Translations under genes and position numbers: made by a program
Shown here: positions 9,162 through 18,400 of the stretch, piece after piece
Layout of the letters: the number at the start of each line of letters is the position of its first letter
Numbering within the stretch: position 1 is the stretch's first letter
NCBI GenBank assembly: GCA_020466095.1
Contig: CM035807.1
Coordinates: 22,004,198-22,068,197 of the forward strand
Direction of reading: 5' to 3'
Length of the DNA stretch: 64,000 nucleotides
From: Chlorops oryzae
Lineage: Eukaryota > Arthropoda > Insecta > Diptera > Chloropidae
The notes under the pieces: model-generated
Databases searched by the model: none
What the model was told of the DNA's origin: nothing
The model's input: the letters and a program-made list of their open reading frames with translations, nothing else

Positions 9162-10229
9162 CAGGGTTGGGCATTTTGAACTACAACCACTAAATTGCAC
9201 TACCATTAACTCTTTAGTGGTAATGAACAAACGAGTTTCACTATCACTAAACGAATAGTGAAAATTAAATAAAGTTTCACTATCACTAAACGTATAGTGA
9301 AAATTAAAAAAGTTTCACTATCACTAAACGTTTAGTGAAAATGAAATAAACATACACTGTCACGATGCCTTCAGTGCTAGTGAAATGAAATTGCACTATC
9401 ACTAAACGTTTAGTGCTAGTGAAAAAAATACTGGTTTTTGAGGAAGTAAAATGCATTACAATTTTGTTTCAATTAATCTTTATTTGCCTTATTTAAAACC
9501 AACATTTCGAAATTGGAATCGCTGAGATTTTGCCTCGAAGACCGATTTACGATTCCAGCGAAAGAAAAGAGCCTTTCTACTGGCGCAGATGAAAGAAGCG
9601 GCGTGTTGTATTTCAAAAATACTTTTTTAACTACAGGAAACCTATGCAATGATTCAATACTCCTGTCATCATCAGCAAGGTATAAAATTGTTTCAGTCGC
9701 CGAGGTTCGATTCCCGGCACAGGCGAAACGGAGTGTAATGTTCCAAGCCTAGCACTGGTTTTTCAAAAAATCGCATGTTAGGGGCACACTACATAAAAAG
9801 ACATACACTCACACAAACACAAGAAAACCCCTCGTGGTATCACAATGGGCCAATTAACGGCCTAAGTGGCAGCCACTTCAACCTACCTACCTAAGGCTAA
9901 AAAGGATTAGTTGAAGCAAAATTGTAATGCATTTTACTTCCTCAAAAACCAGTATTTTTTCACTAGCACTAAACGTTTAGTGATAGTGCAATTTCATTTC
10001 ACTAGCACTGAAGGCATCGTGACAGTGTATTTTTATTTCATTTTCACTAAACGTTTAGTGATAGTGAAACTTTTTTAATTTTCACTATACGTTTAGTGAT
10101 AGTGAAACTTTATTTAATTTTCACTATTCGTTTAGTGATAGTGAAACTCGTTTGTTCATTACCACTAAAGAGTTAATGGTAGTGAAATGCTTATTGCATT
10201 TATTATTTAGTGCATTATGCCCAACCCTG
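9162..10229. mobile_element. Foldback hAT element with repeated CACTAAACGTTTAGTG
   Basis: The element starts with CAGGGTTGGGCA and ends with TGCCCAACCCTG, a textbook hAT terminus, and is flanked by a perfect 8-bp duplication cttacagc (9154-9161, 10230-10237). Its two arms (about 9162-9480 and 9900-10229) are long inverted copies made of tandem degenerate units of the type TTTCACTATCACTAAACG followed by a mirrored half, giving repeated palindromes such as CACTAAACGTTTAGTG. The loop of roughly 420 bp contains the SINE copy at 9698-9894. There is no transposase. Transcription through it would form a long hairpin RNA. Confidence 0.92.
9698..9894 (+). mobile_element. tRNA-derived SINE, 5'-truncated copy
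   Basis: Begins within the tRNA-like head at the B box GGTTCGATTCCCGG and continues through the same body and CTAC tail as the minus-strand copy at 423-667. It sits in the loop of the foldback hAT at 9162-10229, so it is the innermost layer of nest B. Confidence 0.8.
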
Positions 10230-11994
10230 CTTACAGCTATATTTTTTACTCAAAAAATACAAATTAGTTTTTAATTTTTTTTTTACTCAGAAAAATAAAA
10301 CTCTTACATATATTACCACTTTCATCATGATAAGGCCTGATGCTGTGTAGAGTTAATAGCATGATACGACTTATCATTTTAAAAGTTTTTAGCCTTACAA
10401 AAATATCGCTATTTTCCGGGTTCACTAATTTTCTTTGAAACATAAGCGGGACGAAAACCGGACATTTTTGCAAGAGAATGTTTTATCTTTTACGAAACGA
10501 AATATTCGTGGGAATGCAAAATATGCAAGGCACCATTTAAAGGGAATTATTTATCAATTTTAAAAAGGCACTTGCAAGAAAAACACACGAGTTTTAAAAA
10601 TATTTGCATAATAAGTACTTTCATTTTGTGAGTAAAACAAAAAACCTTCACAAATAATTTTTATTTTTTGAGTAAAAAATAGAACTTGACAAATAATTTT
10701 TATTTTTTGATCAACAAATAAAACTCTGAGAACAACACTCAAATAATAATTTTTAAAATATAATTTATTTCATATTGATTTTTAAATTCAAAATTCTAAA
10801 ATAATAATTAATTTTGGTACCTGATTGAATTATATATTTCAATATTTTAAGTCTGTGATAGCTATTTATATTTACATAGCAGTTCCGCATATTTCAAGTA
10901 GGTATTGTAAAAGTCGTGCATGCCGACAATTTTCATGTTACTCCTACATAGAAAATCACCCTACATTAACACAAGCATTTTATGCTCATCAATGAGGATA
11001 AAACGCTTCGGCTACATAAGCAATCGAAGCAGAAAACGAATTTTAAATTTTCTGGTCGCCAAAAACTTTCAAGCACACATCAAAAACACAAAAACTGGTT
11101 TGGCCTTTCAAATCAATAAGTGTGAAGAAACCGAATTAAATGGAATGAGTAAAAACGAGAGGTAGGATTTTGTTATTCTTCACTTTCGCTCTTTTGATTT
11201 TTTCCGAAAATCCAAAAATTCGCGTTCTTCACGCAATTTTTCAAATCAATGCGTGCGAACAGTTAGGCAATAGAAACTCTATTTGCGGGAAAGAGAGGTT
11301 CGATCTTTGTTGACATTTTTTTCAAAAATCGTTTGTGTTCCTTCGACTGTTTTGTTTTGGTCGAACTTGTTTTTGCTCGGTCGAACTTTACCTATACAAC
11401 CCGAATCCAACCAAGGCGCTAATCGTTCATCATGAAAAATTTCCCTCGAAGCGCCATTATGAATATGGGAACTCTTTAGATTCTATACTCTTTGTGCGTG
11501 TGTGCTTTAAGTGCTCTAGCTCCCAAACCACTTTCGGGCCCATTATTAAACTTATACAGTATGTTCTTAGCATTTTGGGCTTTAATACAAAAAATTTAAA
11601 AAAAAATTAAAAAAGGCTAAGTTGTTTAGATTTTGCTTTGAAATTTTTATCTCTGATTTTACACTGAAAAAAAAATTATATTTGTGATTTTGTTCTTATT
11701 ATTAAAAAATTTGTTAAATTTTCTATACAAATCACTACTATTTATTTTTGAGAAAAAAAAAATTAGTTAGAATATTTGCATTCAAACAAAACCTTATTTT
11801 CATGTGCGGCAATGTTTAGAAGCCTATATTTTCAAAACTAACGGATTTTCAGCCAAAATTTTTTGCCCCCTAATTCATATCCCATAGAGGTACAATTGAG
11901 CCGAATATGAACGATTTTCAGAACATCACCTTTTTTTCGTTGCCCGCTTCGCGTGGAATGCCCCATATATAAAAATATATTGTTCTGAATTTTA

Positions 11995-12255
11995 AATTAC
12001 GCTTTCGTAAATCAATTTAACGCTTTCTGAAATCAAATTAACGCATTCTGAAATCAATGTTATATTTCTCAAACTAACGGATCTGAAATCAAATTTACGC
12101 TTGCTAAAATCAATGTTATATTTCTAAATTCGAAATTACACATTCGGAACTCAATTTTACGATTCTGAATACAATTTAATGCTTTCTGAAGTCATTGTTG
12201 TGTTTCTGTAATCAAATTTATGCTTTCGGAAATCATTGTTACATTTTCTGGAATC
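11995..12255. repeat. Degenerate short tandem repeat
   Basis: Around ten imperfect units with the pattern ACGCTTTCTGAAATCAA, of about 20-30 bp spacing, follow directly on the right end of the 4.6-kb element. No function visible. Confidence 0.55.
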
Positions 12256-12505
12256 ATGATTTTTAAGAGTTCTTAGCATTGACAAATTTCGTGGGACTAA
12301 AGCTAAAATTATAATTAGTGCTTCAATAGTGGCCGGTATTTTTAAAAATCTACTACGTAGTTTATAAAAATCTTCCACCGTTAAATATATTCAAATATAT
12401 TTAATTAGATCAACTCATTTTATAACATAGTGTTACGCGAATCAGATCGACAGTTGTTCAATTATTTAAATTAATATTTCAAAAAGGTTTGAATAAAAGT
12501 ACGCA

Positions 12506-13352
12506 ATGGGCAAAGGTAAATAATTAAATAATTTTATAAATACCAAAATGAATATTAATGATTAATTATAAATTTTTTAGTATGCGAAAATTGTTTTAAA
12601 TTTATAAAAACTGATAAATATGTGGAAAGACATAAATGCAGAAAGAATGTATGCAAAGTATGCAAGAAAACCTTCAGGTGCGCATCACGATTGAAATTAC
12701 ATATTGAATCTACCGCTTGCGGAAATGGTGGGAATTTTAAATGTTCAATGTGCAGCGAAACATTTAAAAGAAGGCATAATTTACAAAATCATATAAAAAA
12801 ATCCCATAAGAAAATGGAGGAGCAAGTTTCAAAAACGATTACAGTTTCAGAGACTGCAGATAATTCGGGAGTGCTCTCACAGCCTTCGGTAAGGACATTC
12901 TGAAAAAAAAAAAAAATATGACATATGACATAACATTTTCTTCTCAGTCTTTCAGTAGCCCAATGCTTGACATTCAGACAAAAAACACTCAAATCGACGA
13001 GGAGTCTGACTTACATATAACCAATACCATCTTTGACGCTTTGGAAAATGAAATTTATTCGCTATTCGAAATTGAGATGAATAACTTAAATGATCACATA
13101 ATGACAAGCACACCAGCGAACGTGGAAAATGAAAAGCGTTTGGACGAAACTTACAACATTACACTTTCCCAAGAATTCCAATCTGGAATGTATTCCCAAT
13201 TTGAAATTCAGCTGAATAATTTCAATGATCCCGTAATGGCAAGCACACCAGCGAACGTGGAGAATGAACAACGTTTGGACGAAACTCCCAACATTACACT
13301 TTCCCAAGAATTCCAATCTGGAATGTATTCCCAATTCACAATAAAAAGTTAG
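12506..13352 (+). CDS. Three-exon C2H2 zinc-finger protein gene carried by a transposon
   Basis: I predict exons 12506-12515, 12581-12888 and 12948-13352, giving about 240 residues. Introns are 65 and 59 bp with proper GT/AG ends (AAAG|GTAAAT ... TTTTTTAG|TATG; TTCG|GTAAGG ... TTCTCAG|TCT), and the frame is kept across both joins. The start is the ATG in ATGGGCAAAG, which joins exon 2 to read MGKVCENCFK. The N-terminal third has one degenerate C-x2-C-x12-H-x-C motif, one C-x2-C-x12-H-x5-C finger and one canonical C-x2-C-x12-H-x4-H finger (CSMCSETFKRRHNLQNHIKK start). The C-terminal part is acidic and contains a 45-residue unit repeated twice in tandem (DNA 13065-13199 and 13200-13334), then stops. 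The gene lies at the right side of the 7.3-kb hAT-like element. The fingers suggest nucleic-acid binding; the role (transposon accessory, repressor, or captured host gene) is unknown. Confidence 0.65.
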
Positions 13353-13746
13353 TGGTGGTACCTTACTCATATTAGAGATGGTATCGATACTAATTTCATA
13401 AGAATATCGACTTCGATTTTTTTATTTTTGACCTATGGGAGCGACCACTGTGCATGGTTGCAGGCAAAAATGAAACCCTGAACTTTTACAAAAAGGGGTT
13501 CGGTTTTCGGTTCAGGCATTTGTAAAAAACTTCGGTTCGGTTCATCACCAGATAAAAGCGGTATTCCGGTTCAAAACCGGTTCACGTCCCTGCTTGTAAA
13601 AATAGTATACGCAATTTAGTATGACACCTATAATTCTCATTTCGTTTCTAAAATTGGACACATAAGACTCGCAGAATCTCTGAAGATTTTTCATGACGTG
13701 ATTTAGCAAGAAGGTGTGAAAGTTTGTTTAATTTTTGGGTTTGATA

Positions 13747-13965
13747 GAGTTAGAGAATTATCGACAGTTCGATGATCGATAGTTTCAATAATCGATTGTC
13801 TAAATAATCGATATTTTCAATAATCGATTGTAAAAATAATCTATGGTTTCAACACTCGATTCAATTATCGATAGTTCCAATAACCGATATCTTTAATCAT
13901 CGATAGGTTCAATAATCCATAGACTCGATAATCGATAATTTTTATAATCGAAAGATAAATTTTCG
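13747..13965. repeat. ATCGAT-motif array, right half of the outer hAT
   Basis: Seven exact ATCGAT motifs in about 220 bp, in a unit resembling AATAATCGATAGTTTC with a period near 15-16 bp. The longer homologous array is at 29130-29710. Confidence 0.8.
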
Positions 13966-14264
13966 AACGACTGTCGCCCTAATCTACAATGTAAGGGTAT
14001 AGTGTTTTAGAAATTTGTCCATTTCAAAGAATGGAAAGCCCTTCTGTCACCACCGGCACCACTTTGTCAAAGCTTAAGTACTTAAATGTCAAAGAATCAA
14101 AACTATCGATTGTTTCTCCAGCACTATGAAATAGTAAGTTTGAAGTTTTTGGAATATAAATTTGGAATATATTTCCAAAGGAAAAATCTTTTATAAAAAA
14201 TTTGTTTCTGCAAAAATAACAGTTCATATTTGTTTATAAAAGCAAAGATAAGATTTAACAAGAA

Positions 14265-14364
14265 NNNNNNNNNNNNNNNNNNNNNNNNNNNNNNNNNNNN
14301 NNNNNNNNNNNNNNNNNNNNNNNNNNNNNNNNNNNNNNNNNNNNNNNNNNNNNNNNNNNNNNNN
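14265..14364. other. Assembly gap of 100 N
   Basis: Exactly 100 unknown bases, the usual placeholder for a scaffold join of unknown size. It separates transposon nest B from the Cpr100A exons, so the real distance and even adjacency of the two sides is not proven. Confidence 1.
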
Positions 14365-14482
14365 TTACCACAATTGGGTTAATCTAATCGAACTCGTGCC
14401 AGTTCGGTAATTGCATCATTCCTAAGAGCTCTGCTGCAATGCGTTTTGGTCCCTTCACTTTTCTCGCCCCATTTTTACTCAC

Positions 14483-15152
14483 CCATTTTTGCCCGCTGTG
14501 TAAGAGATCGTGCGCCTTTGTCCAGTCGGATCGACGTAGCTGTAGCTACCGTGGCGTGTTCCATCGGCATCGGTTTCCTCCTTAAAGTTGATACCGTCCT
14601 CTTGTGTATAGGCAGCGCCGAATTTTCCATCGCCAGACAGATATCGTTGCTCGCTTATAATTGCTGCTGTCTGTGGATTTTGATGGTAGCCCTGGGCAGC
14701 AACCAATGCAAGGAGGGTAGAGAGAATGACCTGTCGAAAATGGAAAAACATTTTTCAATAAAATAATTTTTTTTTTTTTTTTAGCAAAATTTCGATAGGT
14801 ATTGGAAAAAAATAATTCAAATTAGAAAATCCAAAGGATATTTGGGCGAAACTCAGAAATGCCCTTCAAATGAGAGCTGAGTTCATCTCTGTTGTTTATT
14901 GAGAAAGTCTTTTTGATTTGAGTATTTCGAAGCGTTGCCAAGAATTTAAAAAATATCCACAGTTCAATTTTAGAATTAATTTTTTTTTTTGCAACTAAAC
15001 TTCTCAAAGAATATAAAGTGGAGATAAATAAAGGTTTTATCACTTTTGAATTAAAATTTTTCCAAAAAAATAAAAAAAACAAAATAATTTTCGACTCTTT
15101 GCTTGAGCTTTTTAGAAAATCAGAGAGCCAAAGAACTCACAAATCGAAACAT
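14483..15152 (-). CDS. Cpr100A: Cuticular protein 100A, RR-1 type; 3' end missing
   Basis: Structural cuticle protein that would be secreted by epidermal cells and bind chitin. Exon 1 (15141-15152) encodes only MFRF before a GTGAGT donor, a layout common in CPR genes. Exon 2 (14483-14730) follows a TTTTCGACAG acceptor in phase and encodes a hydrophobic stretch ending LALVAAQG, which completes a signal peptide, then the Rebers-Riddiford region: DGKFGAAYTQEDGINFKEET and GSYSYVDPTGQRRTISYTAG, ending at KNG where a GTGAGT donor splits the codon. The conserved GF...GDHLP end of the domain and the tail should be in a third exon, which is not between the donor and the 100-N gap nor recognisable beyond it. 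A frame reading straight through the donor hits a stop at once. Residue pattern and neighbourhood with tll match Drosophila Cpr100A. An in-frame ATG at 14751 lies in the intron and is not the start. Confidence 0.9.
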
Positions 15153-15390
15153 TTCGGGGATTAAACTTTTAAGTCCGCTTGAATATAATTCAAAAAAAAA
15201 AAATATTGCTATCCTTTACGAGTGACAGAGTAAATTGCTTAGGGTCTTAAGCCTATACTCGTTTGTCCGTTGAAAAGGAATTAGCTTGAAACTGGCGCAC
15301 GTGCTCTAATTACACAAGAATGCGTAACGCGACAACCGACGTCAACAAATCAACTTATTTAACTGTCTTCCGCAGTGACACGACTTACAC

Positions 15391-15397
15391 TTTTATA
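15391..15397 (-). promoter_or_regulatory. TATA box of Cpr100A
   Basis: TATAAAA on the minus strand, preceded by GC. About 30 nt downstream lies an initiator-like ACAGTT (15361-15366). This would give a 5' leader of roughly 210 nt before the ATG at 15152. Many CPR genes have TATA-type promoters. Confidence 0.6.
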
Positions 15398-15409
15398 GCA
15401 ACGCGGTGC

Positions 15410-18400
15410 GGCGGCCGAGCGACCGCGCCGATCAAGAAACAAAACCTTGGTCAAGTCAAGAAAATGTAACGTAAAAATAAGAAGGAAAAAAACGAAGAAA
15501 AAAATTTCAAGAAAAATACGAACTCGGATCTAGTCAATCAGATTAAAGCTTGAAGTTGCTGGAACGATTGGCGATTTTGTTGGTGTTGGTGAAATCGAAT
15601 GCTGCCTGCTGGTGGCACCCGAAACAAAGTAAAGCAGCGTGGCGCAGCGTCGATCGCTGGGCACTGGCTCATTGGAACAATCAACGAAAGTGGTTTTTCT
15701 TTATGCTAAAGCTGTCTAGCACCACCAGTTGGTACCTACACCCCATAGATAAGCTCGCAGAAGTCTCTCCTTCTATAATGTTAAGTGCCAACGTTGTTGT
15801 TGTTTTTATTGTTGTTTTTGTTTTTGTTGTGCATGTACATGTTGCTGTTGTTGGAGTTGAACTGAGCAGCGGAGCAAGCCGTCTTACCTGTTTGCGATTG
15901 TTGAGTTTTTAGCTCTTAAATCAGCTCATTCTGTGGTGTCATGCATATTTTTAATAATTTTTTTTTTGTTCGAAATAGTTTTGCAAAAGGAATCTTTTAA
16001 TTGTCCGCCTGAAGCTTTTTTTGTAAAAGCCAAAAAATGAAACATTTTTAAGGAGTGTAAGTAATTGAAAGGAATTTGTATTGTTTTCCTTCAAGGTGTT
16101 TGCTTTGTAAACAAAAGAGCTAAGAAACGAACTTCTTGAACTATTTTGAGAGAGTTGGCACTTGGATGATGCAATTTAATTTGGGCTAGCACAAAAGAAA
16201 AACTCAATGAAAAAAGGCTTTCGAAATGGATAATTGCAATTTGTATTTCTTGTGAGTTTAAGAAAAAAAAAAACATATTTTTAATGCGCTCCTAATTGAC
16301 CTCATGTGGGCATAGGTAAGCATTGGAAGAGCTATTAAGCGTAAAACATGCATCGAAATTTCATTCCATTCAACAAAGCTTATTGGAGAAAAAATTTAAT
16401 CGGCTCGATTCTAAATATTCCCGGGAATTCTTTCCCTACAAATTTTTAAAATATTCTTTCTTTAGATAGACATGAAGATGGGAATATAAAGGGACCAAGA
16501 ATGTCAAAAATTTTTAAGCAAAGGTCATCATATTTTTCCTTTTTTTTTTAGACGTTAAAAACACTTCCTTCTTCCGCTTGATAAATTCTCTTGGGACAAA
16601 AATCCCGGGGAATATATAAAATTTTGAGATTAAAGAAAAACCTTAGACATATTATGATTTATTCGGTTGAAAGCCCGGTGCTTGACTATATTAAATCTTA
16701 CACATATAGCTATGAAGCACTGGGCACAATATTCATTTCGTATTGGGTTAAATATTTTTTCCTTCAAGAATAAGGATATTAAAAGATTTGGCTTCAGGTT
16801 AAAATTGGGTTCAAGCGAAAATTGTGATATGAAACTATTTTCTCAGATAAGGACAGAAAAAGTTCTGCCGTTTAACTTTTATCCCATATTTTATTGATCC
16901 ACTGGTAGAAGGAAAATCCTTTCAACACCGCACTTCAAAAAGAGTTCGTTCACGTGCTGCAACCAAAAAATTGCCCACAGGATCTGAGAAATCTCTTGTG
17001 CTAAATCTGAAACACGTGTGGAGGCCGCTGCGTTTAACCGATGATTTGAATAATCTGAATAATGAGAGCTTAAGCGAGAGAAATTCGAACGCTTAAACAA
17101 ACTAAAACAGTACGAACAAAAACAAAAAAAAAAAAAAAAATGGCAGAAAATTCCATTTTTGGCATCCACATACATATATAGAGACGAAAAACAAAAGCAG
17201 TCAACTAATTCCATTTTCACCATTTTCTAGCACCTTTTTTGTTTGTCGTCCTGCAGCGCAGCGGGTGGCCACTCTCGATTACATGCCAAGCGAAGAAGTG
17301 GCTTAACGAAGTCGCATTACTTTTTGTCCTCTTCTCGCGCATTGGAAATCACAGCGAGACGAGAGATGTAAACTTGAAAAGGACATTGGAAACGATCAGG
17401 AACGGCTCGGGTACACCCTTCGGGTGAGCGTTCGCTCACGCCATTGCGATTACCGAATACCGAATGTTGGTAAGGGTTGAACGCGGCATTCGGGTTGGCA
17501 TTTGCAGTGCAGAGCGCAGTTTTCAAGTGTCCTTTCTGCCTTTTTGATTTCGAGGCGTTTGTCTCATCATGACGACGATGATGACAATGAGTACATCGAT
17601 AATGATGAGATTCTCTTCACCCAAAAACTGATTCCGCGTTATCTCTGCTGCCTTTATTAGTTCTTGTTTTCTTTGAGTTCTAGTTTTTTTTTTTCATTTT
17701 TTTTTCTTTTTTCATTATGTTGCTTTTAGTTTTTCGCAATTTTAATCAAAATAGAGCCGAACAAGCGTCGAGAGATAATGAGGGTTCAAATTATACAAAA
17801 GGATCAACAGGGAAAACCGTACCGTAGATACCTGTCCCCTCGATAGGCAGGGAAGCTTTGTTGTTGTTCCTCTCTTACTTACTCTCTATGAATGGAATAC
17901 GCCTAGGGGGGAGATGTTGATTTTACGCCATTCGTTTTGTCCTTTATTAAAACGAATTAATAAACATACCGCAGGAAGGACGTGCTGTGAACATCGAGGA
18001 ATTTTTGATCAACCAAATCTTGAAACGAAAGAGGATGGAAGGGAAATTCAACAATTTTTTTGGGTCTAAAATGTGTGTATAGGATATATAAGTGCTCAGA
18101 TTCACTGTAAAAATGATGGCATGCTTCAAGACAACTATGGGCATCTTGAAAAAGGTGAATTTTTTGTCGCGTCCGTATAAAGCTGACTGGATTTAAAATC
18201 TGCGTAGAAATTTTGATAATTTAAGAGTCCACGAAAACTTTAGAAACAAAATTACTATTTACCGCAATACTGAACTCGGGACTTAAAAGTACTCACGTAA
18301 GTGTCGCGTCCGTGCCCATATACTACATATAAGCATCAGGGGAGTACGTCGAAAACAACTTTGGGACGAGTTTGAGCACTTATTTTTAGATTTCTTTTGA

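Larger units (their letters stand above)
7363..11964. mobile_element. 4.6-kb element with arms of about 0.5 kb
   Basis: The left arm (7363-8018) and right arm (11462-11964) are near-identical inverted copies, starting GGGGCATTCCACGCGAAG at both tips. The flanks read atat on both sides, so a short AT target duplication is possible but cannot be resolved. The left arm is about 155 bp longer because of a MITE at 7826-7981. The 3.4-kb centre (8019-11461) has no open frame longer than about 80 codons with a recognised domain, so it is non-autonomous. A lone arm tip of the same family lies at 41409-41490. Superfamily unknown. Confidence 0.85.
6270..13592. mobile_element. 7.3-kb hAT-like element carrying a zinc-finger gene
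   Basis: The left end is CAGGCCCGTGAACCGG and the right end reads CAGGGACGTGAACCGG on the other strand, 14 of 16 identical. The flanks are cttgtaac (6262-6269) and cttgtaaa (13593-13600), an 8-bp duplication with one change. The uninterrupted relative near 28970 shows no insert at the corresponding place. Subterminal DNA at both ends (6270-6410, 13494-13592) is crowded with GAACCG/CGGTTC motifs, about five per end, as expected for transposase-binding sites. Its own sequence includes a three-exon zinc-finger gene (12506-13352). No hAT transposase with a dimerisation domain was found, so it is either non-autonomous or eroded by the nested 4.6-kb element. Confidence 0.8.
5765..14126. mobile_element. 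Nest B outer hAT-type element with ATCGAT repeats
   Basis: The left end TAGAGCTTGAGAA and the right end (TAGTGCTGGAGAA on the other strand) form imperfect terminal repeats. They are flanked by a perfect 8-bp duplication, tgaaatag, at 5757-5764 and 14127-14134. Its own DNA is only 5765-6269 and 13593-14126; the rest is a later 7.3-kb insertion. The uninterrupted relative at 28670-29874 matches both halves in order, which proves the split. The internal array of ATCGAT motifs is at 13747-13965. TSD length and TIR style fit the hAT superfamily. No transposase is seen. Confidence 0.85.

Noticed and set aside
14479..14751. Cpr100A as a complete 90-codon single-exon gene
   Set aside because: The ATG at 14751 lies upstream of a good acceptor, and the stop lies just after a good donor; the spliced start MFRF at 15152 gives a proper signal peptide.
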